Assembly: GCA_016722375.1 (NCBI GenBank)
Contig: JADKJG010000005.1
Span: forward strand, 1 to 64,000
Direction of reading: 5' to 3'
Source: Bacteroidota bacterium
GTDB taxonomy: Bacteria > Bacteroidota > Bacteroidia > Chitinophagales > LD1
Length of the DNA stretch: 64,000 nucleotides
Shown: positions 43,844 to 52,632 of the stretch, one piece after another
Layout: each line of letters begins with the position of its first letter
Position numbering within the stretch: position 1 is the stretch's first letter
The notes under the pieces: generated by a model
Told to the model about the DNA's origin: nothing
Seen by the model: only the letters and a program-made list of their open reading frames with translations
Database searches by the model: none
Position numbers and translations under genes: made by a program

Positions 43844-45292
43844 ATGGCAGACAGCGATAAGATAATAGAGGAAATAACCACGAACGACTACAAGTACGGG
43901 TTCGTGACCGATATTGAGCAGGAATTTGCTCCGAAGGGTTTGAGTGAAGACACCGTACGCTATATTTCCGACAAAAAAGGCGAGCCAGAATGGATGTTGG
44001 AGTGGCGGCTGAAAGCCTATCGCGGATGGTTGAAAATGGAATTGCCTCATTGGCAAAATGTAAGCTATCCGCCCATTAACTTTCAGGATATTTATTTCTA
44101 TGCTTCCACCAAGAAGAAAAAGAAGATAGAAAGCTTGGACGATGTGGATCCAGAGATTCGGGCGACCTACGATAAGTTGGGCATTCCTATTCAAGAGCAG
44201 AAACTCCTGGCAGGAGTGGTGGCGGTGGACTATGTCATGGATTCGGAAAGCGTGATCACTACTTTCCGCGAATCGTTGAAAGAGAAGGGTATTATCTTTT
44301 GTTCTATTTCGGAAGCCATCCGGGAATATCCTGAACTGGTGAAGAAGTATTTGGGAAGCGTGGTTCCTACCCGCGACAATTATTTTGCTGCACTCAACAG
44401 CGCGGTGTTCAGCGACGGAAGTTTTGTTTATATACCTAAAGGCGTTCGTTGCCCGATGGAGCTTTCTACTTACTTCCGAATCAACGCAGAGAACACGGGG
44501 CAGTTTGAAAGAACGCTCATCATTGCAGATGATGATAGTTATGTTTCGTACTTAGAAGGCTGTACCGCACCGATGCGAGATGAAAATCAATTACATGCCG
44601 CAGTGGTCGAATTAGTGACGCATGATCGGGCAGAGATAAAATATTCAACGGTTCAGAATTGGTATCCCGGCGATAAGGAAGGCAAAGGAGGCATCTACAA
44701 CTTCGTGACCAAACGAGGCATGTGTAAAGGTGTCAATTCAAAAATTAGTTGGACGCAGGTGGAAACCGGCAGTGCCATTACTTGGAAATATCCAAGCTGT
44801 ATTTTGAAAGGCGATAATTCTATTGGTGAGTTTTATTCGGTGGCGGTGACCAACAATTACCAGCAGGCCGACACCGGAACCAAGATGATACACATCGGCA
44901 AGAACACGAAAAGCCGCATTGTGAGCAAAGGGATTTCAGCGGGCAAAAGCAATAACTCTTATCGTGGGTTAGTGCAGATTCATAAGACAGCCGACAAGGC
45001 ACATAATTTTTCACAGTGCGATAGCTTGCTGATAGGTGACAAGTGCGGGGCACATACGTTCCCCTATCTGGAGATCAAAAACAACACGGGCAAGGTAGAA
45101 CATGAAGCGACCACCTCTAAAATCGGCGAAGACTTGCTTTTCTATTGCAATCAAAGAGGATTGAGCGACGAAGAAGCGGTCAGCATGATTGTGAATGGCT
45201 ATTGTAAAGAAGTGTTCCAGCATCTGCCTATGGAGTTTGCGGTAGAAGCACAGAAGCTATTGAGCATTAGTTTGGAGGGAAGTGTGGGATAG
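43844..45292 (+). CDS. sufB: Fe-S cluster assembly scaffold SufB
   Basis: 482 residues. Core of the SufBC2D scaffold for Fe-S cluster assembly in the cytoplasm. Family segments include YIPKGVRCPMELSTYFRIN, YLEGCTAPMRDENQLHAAVV and GRGLSDEEA-like RGLSDEEAVSMIVNGY. Full length. First gene of the suf operon sufB-C-D-S-E; a 197-nt gap separates it from sufC. Confidence 0.96.
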   Translation: MADSDKIIEEITTNDYKYGFVTDIEQEFAPKGLSEDTVRYISDKKGEPEWMLEWRLKAYRGWLKMELPHWQNVSYPPINFQDIYFYASTKKKKKIESLDDVDPEIRATYDKLGIPIQEQKLLAGVVAVDYVMDSESVITTFRESLKEKGIIFCSISEAIREYPELVKKYLGSVVPTRDNYFAALNSAVFSDGSFVYIPKGVRCPMELSTYFRINAENTGQFERTLIIADDDSYVSYLEGCTAPMRDENQLHAAVVELVTHDRAEIKYSTVQNWYPGDKEGKGGIYNFVTKRGMCKGVNSKISWTQVETGSAITWKYPSCILKGDNSIGEFYSVAVTNNYQQADTGTKMIHIGKNTKSRIVSKGISAGKSNNSYRGLVQIHKTADKAHNFSQCDSLLIGDKCGAHTFPYLEIKNNTGKVEHEATTSKIGEDLLFYCNQRGLSDEEAVSMIVNGYCKEVFQHLPMEFAVEAQKLLSISLEGSVG

Positions 45293-45489
45293 AATTTAGA
45301 AGTTAGGTTTCAGATTAAAAGCAGATTGACAAACCGGATACAAAATGATACTGAGTTGGTATAGAGCGTTTAAAACCAGCAGACTCCTTTTTTCTAAGGT
45401 GCTTGGGCCGGTTTACGCTGAATTGAAAAAAGATGCGGAAGAATTAGAGCAAAAAGGAAAAGAGCAGAACAAAAACACAAGTAAGAAAC

Positions 45490-46251
45490 ATGTTATCCAT
45501 CAAGAATCTAAACGTAGCCATCAACGGAAAACAAATCCTTAAGGATTTCAATCTGGAGGTTGCTCCCGGCGAAGTACACGCCATCATGGGCCCGAACGGG
45601 ACCGGCAAATCAACCCTCGCCGCCACGCTGGCAGGAAGAGAAGAATATGAAGTGCTTTCTGGCGAAGTAATTTTCAAAGGCAAAGACCTTTTCGACATGA
45701 GCCCCGATCAAAGGGCTAATGAAGGAGTGTTTCTGGCATTTCAATATCCGATAGAAATTCCTGGAGTAAGCGTCACCAACTTTATGAAGGCGGCGGTCAA
45801 TTCTAAAAGAAGATATCAGGGCTTGCCTTCGTTGAGCGCCAAAGACTTTCTCAAAACCATGAAAGAAAAAATGGAGTTGGTAGAAATGAGCAAGGATTTC
45901 ATGGGTCGCTCTTTGAACGAGGGATTCAGCGGAGGAGAGAAGAAGCGCGGTGAGATTTTTCAAATGGCCATGTTGGAACCTTCCCTCTGTGTTTTAGACG
46001 AAACCGACTCCGGTCTGGATATTGATGCCCTGCGCATTGTGTCCAAAGGAGTGAATAAACTTCGCGACAAAGACCGAAGCTTTCTGGTCATTACTCACTA
46101 CCAACGACTCTTGAACTATATTGTTCCCGATGTGGTGCATGTAATTCTCGATGGAAGAATTGTCAAGAGCGGAGGAAAGGAATTAGCCATTCAATTGGAA
46201 GAAAAGGGCTATGACTGGATTAAGGAAGAAGTAGCCATGATCAACGGTTAA
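45490..46251 (+). CDS. sufC: Fe-S cluster assembly ATPase SufC
   Basis: 253 residues. ABC-type ATPase of the Suf scaffold. Walker A GPNGTGKST, the ABC signature FSGGEKKRGEI and Walker B LCVLDETDSGLD are intact, with the Suf-specific FQYPIEIPGVS insertion in the Q-loop region. It lies 18 nt upstream of the sufD ATG. Confidence 0.96.
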   Translation: MLSIKNLNVAINGKQILKDFNLEVAPGEVHAIMGPNGTGKSTLAATLAGREEYEVLSGEVIFKGKDLFDMSPDQRANEGVFLAFQYPIEIPGVSVTNFMKAAVNSKRRYQGLPSLSAKDFLKTMKEKMELVEMSKDFMGRSLNEGFSGGEKKRGEIFQMAMLEPSLCVLDETDSGLDIDALRIVSKGVNKLRDKDRSFLVITHYQRLLNYIVPDVVHVILDGRIVKSGGKELAIQLEEKGYDWIKEEVAMING

Positions 46252-46269
46252 CAGAAAGATTTGATTGAT

Positions 46270-47547
46270 ATGGGACTGACAGAAAACATAACAGAACAAT
46301 TTGACTTACTAGAGCATCCTTCCGGCTCGGTGTCGGAGGTGAAAAAAGCAGCTTGGTCTGCTTTTCGCAAACTCGGCATTCCTTCAGTGCGCGATGAAGA
46401 ATGGAAATATACCCACATCAAAACCAAGTTGCCCGAAACGCTGACTATTAAAAATACGGCGCCTTCTGTCTCAAATGATAAAGTCAACTTGTTTGAAAAC
46501 ATTCGGGCTAACAGACTAGTATTTGTCAATGGAATTTTTCAACAAAATCTTTCTTCCATTCAAGATGAAAAGGGGCTGACAATCGGAAGCCTGAAAGAAC
46601 ATTTTGTTACCAGCAAGGATTTGGTTGAAAATCATTTTGGGCGGCTGATTAGAAATAAAGAAGAGCACTTCGCGGCGCTCAATACCGCCTTTGTCACCGA
46701 TGGCGCCTTTATACATATCGCCAAAGGAGCAAGGCTGAATCTTCCCATTTTCATTATTCATGTCTACGATGCTGTTGAAAATTTTATTCAAAGCCGGAAT
46801 CTCATCATAGCGGAGGAAAGCAGCAGCGCGCAAATCGTAGTGGATTTTCAAAACATCGGAAACACCTCTTTCTATAATCACGTATCTGAAGTTTTTGTTG
46901 GTAAAAATGCAGCCTTGAACGTTTCTAAGTTTCAAACAACCACGGCAAACACCACCGCGGTTCATACCATCGAAGCAGAAGTGAAACGCGATGGCAAGTT
47001 CACCTGCAACACTATTTCGTTTGAAGGAAAACTGATTCGCAACAACACCAATGTCAGTTTGATAGGTGAGAACGCCGAAGTGCATTTGAATGGCTTGTAT
47101 TATGCAACCGGAACTTCTTTAATAGATAACCATCTTTGCATTGACCATATAGTGCCCAACTGCCAGAGCAATCAACTCTATAAAGGAATTATAGATGAGG
47201 AAGGAACCGGAGTGTTCAATGGAAAGATTTTTGTGAAGCAGGATGCGCAGAAAACCAATGCCTTCCAATCGTCAAAAACCGTTTTGCTCTCCAAGGAAGC
47301 AACGATGAATTCCAAACCTCAGTTAGAAATTTTCGCTGATGATGTGAAGTGTTCACATGGCGCAGCCATCGGCCAGTTGGACGGAAACGAAATTTTCTAT
47401 CTCAAAGCCAGAGGCATTGAAGAAAATGATGCTAAAGCTATTTTGACTTATGCATTCGCCAACCAGATTATCCAGCGAATTACGATTAAAGAACTGCGTG
47501 AATATCTAGATAGGGTACTCAAAGCCAGACTGAAACTGGAATTATAA
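46270..47547 (+). CDS. sufD: Fe-S cluster assembly protein SufD
   Basis: About 425 residues from the ATG MGLTENITEQ; an in-frame TTG at 46261 is less likely. It pairs with SufB in the scaffold. LGIPSVRDEEWKYTHIK near the N-terminus and the C-terminal CSHGAAIGQLDGNEIFYLKARG are SufD signatures, including the conserved His of the cluster site. It is followed by sufS after 1 nt. Confidence 0.95.
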   Translation: MGLTENITEQFDLLEHPSGSVSEVKKAAWSAFRKLGIPSVRDEEWKYTHIKTKLPETLTIKNTAPSVSNDKVNLFENIRANRLVFVNGIFQQNLSSIQDEKGLTIGSLKEHFVTSKDLVENHFGRLIRNKEEHFAALNTAFVTDGAFIHIAKGARLNLPIFIIHVYDAVENFIQSRNLIIAEESSSAQIVVDFQNIGNTSFYNHVSEVFVGKNAALNVSKFQTTTANTTAVHTIEAEVKRDGKFTCNTISFEGKLIRNNTNVSLIGENAEVHLNGLYYATGTSLIDNHLCIDHIVPNCQSNQLYKGIIDEEGTGVFNGKIFVKQDAQKTNAFQSSKTVLLSKEATMNSKPQLEIFADDVKCSHGAAIGQLDGNEIFYLKARGIEENDAKAILTYAFANQIIQRITIKELREYLDRVLKARLKLEL

Positions 47548-47548
47548 G

Positions 47549-48793
47549 ATGATGGCCGCCGAAACCATGAAACTTCAAGCCGCAACGGTGGAGCAAATCA
47601 GGAAAGACTTCCCTATTCTTCACCAACACATAAATGGTCGGCCTCTCATCTATTTTGACAATGCCGCCACGTCACAAAAACCCCAGGCAGTTATTGATGC
47701 CATTCGCGACTATTACGAAAAATATAATAGCAACATTCACCGAGGGGCTCATCATTTGGCACATTTGGCTACGGAAGCCTATGAAAATTCGCGCAAGACA
47801 GTTGCTCATCATCTGAACGCTTCAGAAAAGGAAATCAATTTTGTGCGCGGCACCACCGAGGCGATAAATCTGGTGGCTTCCACTTATGGCAGGAAATTTT
47901 TGAAAGCGGGCGACGAAATCATTATCAGTGGCATCGAACATCATTCTAACATCGTTCCCTGGCAGATGTTGTGTGAAGAGAAGGGTGCTGTTCTGAAAGT
48001 GATTCCTATTAGCGATTCCGGGGAAATAATTTTTGAAGAGTATGAAAAGCTCCTCGGGCCCAAAACCAAAATCGTTTCGATTCAATATATCTCCAATGCA
48101 CTGGGTACTATTCATCCGGTAAAAAAAATTATCGAGCAAGCACATCAGGTAGGAGCCATCGTTTTCGTTGATGCAGCGCAAGCGCTGCCTCACATGAAAG
48201 TAGATGTGCAAGACCTAGATTGCGATTTCTTGGCTTTTAGTGGTCATAAAGTTTTTGCTGCTACCGGCATCGGTGTTCTTTACGGCAAAGAAAAACTGCT
48301 CAATGCCATGCCTCCCTACATGGGCGGTGGCGAAATGATTAAGAGCGTGAGTTTTACCAAAACGACTTACAACGAACTGCCTTATAAGTTTGAAGCTGGT
48401 ACGCCAAACATTGAGGGTGGAATATCGCTTGGTGCGGCATTGAATTATTTGAACCAAATAGGACTGGATAAAATTGCTGCCTACGAAAATGACTTATTAG
48501 AATACGGCACCGGCAAACTTCAGGAGATAAACGGGCTGCGCATTATCGGCACTGCCAAACAAAAATCTTCTGTCCTTTCCTTTCTGGTCAAAGACATTCA
48601 TCCTTACGATCTAGGTGTGTTGCTCAACGAACAGGGCATCGCCATCCGAACGGGCCACCACTGCTGTCAACCGCTGATGGATCAGTTTGGTATAGAGGGA
48701 ACCTGCCGCGCTTCATTTGCCTTCTATAATACCTTTGAAGAAATTGACCGATTTACGGAAGCGCTGAAGAAGGCGGTGAAAATGCTCTCCTGA
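47549..48793 (+). CDS. sufS: SufS-type cysteine desulfurase
   Basis: 414 residues. PLP enzyme that takes sulfur from cysteine and passes it to SufE. The PLP Lys lies in FLAFSGHKVFAATGIGVLYG, and the catalytic Cys in RTGHHCCQPLMDQF, as in group II desulfurases. A second ATG at 47552 is possible. It lies 1 nt after sufD and 64 nt before sufE. Confidence 0.96.
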   Translation: MMAAETMKLQAATVEQIRKDFPILHQHINGRPLIYFDNAATSQKPQAVIDAIRDYYEKYNSNIHRGAHHLAHLATEAYENSRKTVAHHLNASEKEINFVRGTTEAINLVASTYGRKFLKAGDEIIISGIEHHSNIVPWQMLCEEKGAVLKVIPISDSGEIIFEEYEKLLGPKTKIVSIQYISNALGTIHPVKKIIEQAHQVGAIVFVDAAQALPHMKVDVQDLDCDFLAFSGHKVFAATGIGVLYGKEKLLNAMPPYMGGGEMIKSVSFTKTTYNELPYKFEAGTPNIEGGISLGAALNYLNQIGLDKIAAYENDLLEYGTGKLQEINGLRIIGTAKQKSSVLSFLVKDIHPYDLGVLLNEQGIAIRTGHHCCQPLMDQFGIEGTCRASFAFYNTFEEIDRFTEALKKAVKMLS

Positions 48794-48845
48794 TTTCTTT
48801 TCTCGCTTTTTCTTTAGCATCTCTGGCGAAACCATTGCACTTATT

Positions 48846-48853
48846 TAACTTTG
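48846..48853 (+). promoter_or_regulatory. -7 box for sufE
   Basis: TAACTTTG matches TAnnTTTG and ends only 4 nt before the sufE ATG. Transcription from it would yield a leaderless mRNA. It could allow sufE expression apart from the main suf promoter. Confidence 0.5.
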
Positions 48854-48857
48854 CCAC

Positions 48858-49274
48858 ATGGAACAATCCATTCAGAATATTGAAGAGGAAGTAGTAGAGG
48901 AGTTTGATTTGTTCGATGACCCAATGGACAAATATGAACACCTGATTGACATCGGAAATAAGTTAGCCCCCTTGGATGCTAAGTACATGACCGATGATTT
49001 CATCGTGAAAGGCTGCCAAAGCAAGGTATGGCTTCATGCTTTTACCAAAGACGACCGAATCTTTTTTGAAGCAGATTCCAACTCGGCTATCACCAAAGGG
49101 TTGATTGCTCTGTTGGTTCGCGTGCTTTCCGGTCAAAAAGCCGAGGACATTGCTACCAACCCACTTGTATTTATTGACCGCATCAACCTTCGTTCTCACT
49201 TATCATCCCAACGCGCCAATGGCTTGAGTGCTATGATTCAGAAGATGAGACGGTATGCGGAGGCAGATATATAA
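48858..49274 (+). CDS. sufE: SufE sulfur-acceptor protein
   Basis: 138 residues. It accepts persulfide sulfur from SufS. The catalytic Cys53 is in DDFIVKGCQSKVWLH, and GLIALLVRVLSGQ and FIDRINLRSHLSSQRANGL are family segments. Last gene of the suf cluster. Its 3' end abuts an antitoxin-like coding remnant. Confidence 0.95.
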   Translation: MEQSIQNIEEEVVEEFDLFDDPMDKYEHLIDIGNKLAPLDAKYMTDDFIVKGCQSKVWLHAFTKDDRIFFEADSNSAITKGLIALLVRVLSGQKAEDIATNPLVFIDRINLRSHLSSQRANGLSAMIQKMRRYAEADI

Positions 49275-49444
49275 CCGATGAAGTGGGCAAAAAGACCGCT
49301 CTGGTGATTGATTTGGAACGACTGAAATAATTGAAATCCAGCCACAAATTTTTGGGAGAACTGGAAGATACTCTTGATATTATCCTCCACGAAAGTGAGG
49401 AACCAGAGGAACGGGAAAGGGCAAAAATTGCTTTACTTAAATAA
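49274..49444 (+). pseudogene. Remnant of a small antitoxin-like gene
   Basis: In the frame starting at 49274, TDEVGKKTALVIDLERLK is followed by TAA at 49328-49330, then the frame continues as LKSSHKFLGELEDTLDIILHE to a TAA at 49442-49444. The pattern (a short linker, VIDLERLxxL, then an acidic helix) resembles C-terminal parts of Phd/YefM-type or similar antitoxins. There is no start codon of its own, since the 5' end runs into sufE. It is a decayed stump. The rest of the 350-nt gap to 49624 shows nothing. Confidence 0.4.
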
Positions 49445-49624
49445 AGACTGAAGCATGTTCTATCAAAATATCTAATAGCTTTGCCAAACAAGACAAATCC
49501 TGTATGCTAACAAGATTTCAAATTCAAGGTATTATTAACAAAGCGAAGTTGGATAACTAATTTCACTCCTGTACTTTTTACAAACCATCAAACATTCTTT
49601 AATCAAATCTAAACCCCAAATCAA

Positions 49625-50608
49625 ATGAAAAAACAATTACTCCTTACAACTATTGTGCTTGCGCTAAACTTCGCTGCATTCAGTCAAAAGTGGCTTAATT
49701 TTCCTTCGGGAACAACCAATAACAGAATTGATATTGGTGACCTGTCTGTTATCGGTGATTCAATTACGGTTGAAGCACTCGTCACCATGCAAAGCACTAC
49801 CTACATACCGGATGCTTATGATATTGTTTCTAAACACTTGAGTCCTTATGATTGCAGTTATCTATTCCGTCCGGACAATTTTGCCATTAAAACTATAACG
49901 GATGGGTTTGTAGGACTTGCCAGCCCTATTCCACTTTGTATGGATTCAACCTATCATGTTGCCGGAACCTATGATGGAGATAGCATAAAGTTTTTTGTTA
50001 ACGGGAAACAGGTTGCTGCGCAACATTGGACCGGAACCTTATTTCAGAATAGTTTTGTAGTCGGTATTGGCAATTTAACTCCTAACTTGACCGCTAACGA
50101 GCAATTCACCGGATACATTGATGAAGTTCGCATTTGGGGAACCGCTCGTTCACAAGCTGATATTTCTAATAACATGTATGACCTTCCTAACCCAACATCA
50201 CAACCGGGTTTGCTTGCTTATTACAAATTTAATGGCGACTATAAAAATGCTCAGGGAAACTCAGCTTTTGATGGAGTTACCTATGGATCAGATTTGCTGA
50301 ATGCCAATAATCCACTTTTTAGCGGAAACGTATCGGATAACTTTTGTTTCCCAACGGGTATCCCGCAGGATAATAATTCATTGTCCTTCCTGATTTATCC
50401 AAACCCAACTACGGACGCAATTACTATCGAGAATGTCTCGCCTTTCTCTGTACTGCACTTATTCAATGCGCAAGGTGTACTAGTCAAGAAGCAGACGATA
50501 TTGGCAAGCAGCATTTCACTTTCAGTCGAAGACCTTCCATCGGGTATGTATATTATAGAATTGCAAAACAACTCGAGTGTTCAGAGAGCTAAATTTGTAA
50601 AGAGATAA
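49625..50608 (+). CDS. Secreted LamG-domain protein with T9SS sorting tail (copy 1)
   Basis: 327 residues. Signal peptide 1-20. A LamG/concanavalin-like jellyroll covers about 21-235: DSITVEALVTMQSTT, HVAGTYDGDSIKFFVNGKQ and GYIDEVRIWGTARSQADI are characteristic strands. The tail SFLIYPNPTTDAITIENV is a type A T9SS sorting domain, so the protein should be surface-exposed or released. LamG folds often bind glycans; the ligand is unknown. A near-identical copy follows 1246 bases downstream. Confidence 0.9.
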   Translation: MKKQLLLTTIVLALNFAAFSQKWLNFPSGTTNNRIDIGDLSVIGDSITVEALVTMQSTTYIPDAYDIVSKHLSPYDCSYLFRPDNFAIKTITDGFVGLASPIPLCMDSTYHVAGTYDGDSIKFFVNGKQVAAQHWTGTLFQNSFVVGIGNLTPNLTANEQFTGYIDEVRIWGTARSQADISNNMYDLPNPTSQPGLLAYYKFNGDYKNAQGNSAFDGVTYGSDLLNANNPLFSGNVSDNFCFPTGIPQDNNSLSFLIYPNPTTDAITIENVSPFSVLHLFNAQGVLVKKQTILASSISLSVEDLPSGMYIIELQNNSSVQRAKFVKR

Positions 50609-50870
50609 TGAATTGTTCCGCTCTGTAACTCTTTCAGCTTAGAATACCAATTAGCTTCGCCATATATAACGCCTCATTTATAAAGGTTTCAAATTCAAAA
50701 AAGAATATTGCCATATCAAAATTGATGAGCTAATCTCGCATAGGGAGTTATCAATCACTCAAATGACCACTTAAAAAGCTACACGAAACATAGAGAAAAT
50801 GAATGTCCTGCGCCATTATTTTTAATAAGTCCACTTAACAATATTAAATCAAATCTAAACCCCAAATCAA

Positions 50871-51852
50871 ATGAAAAAACAATTACTCCTTACAACTATT
50901 GTGCTTGCGCTAAACTTCGCTGCATTCAGTCAAAAGTGGCTTAATTTTCCTTCGGGAACAACCAATAACAGAATTGATATTGGTGACCTGTCTGTTATCG
51001 GTGATTCAATTACGGTTGAAGCACTCGTCACCATGCAAAGCACTACCTACATACCGGATGCTTATGATATTGTTTCTAAACACTCTAATGCTTATGATTG
51101 TAGCTATCTATTCCGTCCGGACAATTTTGCCATTAAGACTATAACGGATGGGTTTGTCGGAATCGCCAATCCATTACCACTTTGTATGGATTCAACCTAT
51201 CATGTTGCCGGTACCTATGATGGAGATAGTATAAAGTTTTTTGTTAACGGAAAACAGGTTGCTGCGCAACATTGGACCGGAACCTTATTTCAGAATAATT
51301 ATGTAGTCGGTATCGGTAATTTAACTTACACCTTGGGCTTTAACGAGCAATTCACCGGATATATTGATGAAGTGCGCATTTGGGGAACCGCTCGTTCACA
51401 AGCTGATATTTCTAATAACATGTATGACCTTCCTAACCCAACATCACAACCGGGTTTGCTTGCTTATTACAAATTTAATGGCGACTATAAAAATGCTCAG
51501 GAAACTCAGCTTTTGATGGAGTTACCTATGGATCAGATTTGCTGAATGCCAATAATCCACTTTTAGCGGAAACGTATCGGATAACTTTTGTTTCCCAACG
51601 GGTATCCCGCAGGATAATAATTCATTGTCCTTCCTGATTTATCCAAACCCAACTACGGACGCAATTACTATCAAGAATGTCTCGCCTTTCTCTGTACTGC
51701 ACTTATTCAATGCGCAAGGTGTACTAGTCAAGAAGCAGACGATATTGGCAAGCAGCATTTCACTTTCAGTCGAAGACCTTCCATCGGGTATGTATATTAT
51801 AGAATTGCAAAACAACTCGAGTGTTCAGAGAGCTAAATTTGTAAAGAGATAA
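50871..51852 (+). pseudogene. Second copy of the LamG/T9SS protein, frameshifted
   Basis: The copy follows copy 1 closely, including the 24 bases before the ATG and about 35 bases after the stop. Two single-base losses relative to copy 1 break it: GGG to GG at 51500-51501 and a run of five T to four at 51561-51564. After the second, the original frame resumes through SFLIYPNPTTDAITI to the same stop. Most amino-acid differences are concentrated in three short stretches in the middle of the LamG domain. Sequencing error is possible because both losses lie in homopolymers. Confidence 0.85.
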
Positions 51853-52169
51853 TGAATTGTTCCGCTCTGTAACTCTTTCAGCTTAGATTCTCAACTCGTC
51901 TTTCTCTGAAGGGAAGTCAATGCGAAGCATCGAGGATGTTTACGGTTGGGTATTTGTAATGCTCTGTTGCGTCTTGAATTACCTAATTTCAAATCATCTC
52001 TTCTCTTACCCTCAAGGTAAACTTTCAGAAGTATCTGTATTCTTCCATAGGGTCAGAAACGAGCTTTCGGGCTTGCTTTTTGACGTATTTCCCTTCCTCC
52101 AAACAAGGTCTAATCTTATCTAAAGAGCTATTAGGCAGCCTTTTATATCTATAGGCACCTCCTTTCCCC

Positions 52170-52400
52170 CGTTTCGTTGCAAACGCTTCGCGTTTTGCAC
52201 AAAACGCGAGCTGTTTTGATGCGAACGCGGGATGATCACACCAAAACGCCATCTATTTTGGTCAAAACAGATGGCGTTTTGGATCGAATAATTCATGTTT
52301 TGGCACAAATAGGATGTGTTTTGGGTCGAATCGAGAGAATTTGAATGCGAGCACTTGCGGTTTTAGAGCGAATCGAAGGCGTTTGCAACGAAACGGCTAA
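52170..52400. repeat. Degenerate 21-bp-period array D
   Basis: Eleven consecutive 21-base units, starting at 52170, 52191, 52212, 52233, 52254, 52275, 52296, 52317, 52338, 52359 and 52380, with no indels. The consensus is roughly yGTTTTGnnnCGAA followed by seven variable bases. 52240-52281 is a perfect inverted repeat (CCAAAACGCCATCT and AGATGGCGTTTTGG, 14-base loop), exactly 42 bases or two units; CGTTTTG-CA-CAAAACG at 52191-52206 is another. The array lies in the 780-nt gap between the LamG copies (+) and korB (-), whose 3' ends converge on it. The rest of the gap has no supported gene. Confidence 0.87.
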
Positions 52401-52632
52401 ACAGAGGGACCCAAAGACCTACAGCTTCTTGCCCATTCGTATAAAGCTCTTCGTGTTCATGGCTTGATCCCATGACGAATTTGCCCTTGCTGTTGCGCAG
52501 GTTATTGTTCCAGATGTATCTATATATTTCGCTACCGGCTTAGCTGAAGGAGCCTTCACCATAGAACAGTTTTGCCCAAAAAGACTTTTCTTTTCAGACA
52601 GGTAGCCAGCAAAAGTGTACTTCGATTGGCGA

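Noticed and set aside
45345..45542. 65-codon open frame between sufB and sufC
   Set aside because: Overlaps the sufC start by 53 nt and has a low-complexity Lys/Glu/Gln tail; it is probably chance, although the gap is unusually long for this operon.
14272..52400. CRISPR arrays at the four 21-bp-period loci
   Set aside because: There is no constant repeat separated by unique spacers, units are degenerate throughout, and no cas genes are present.
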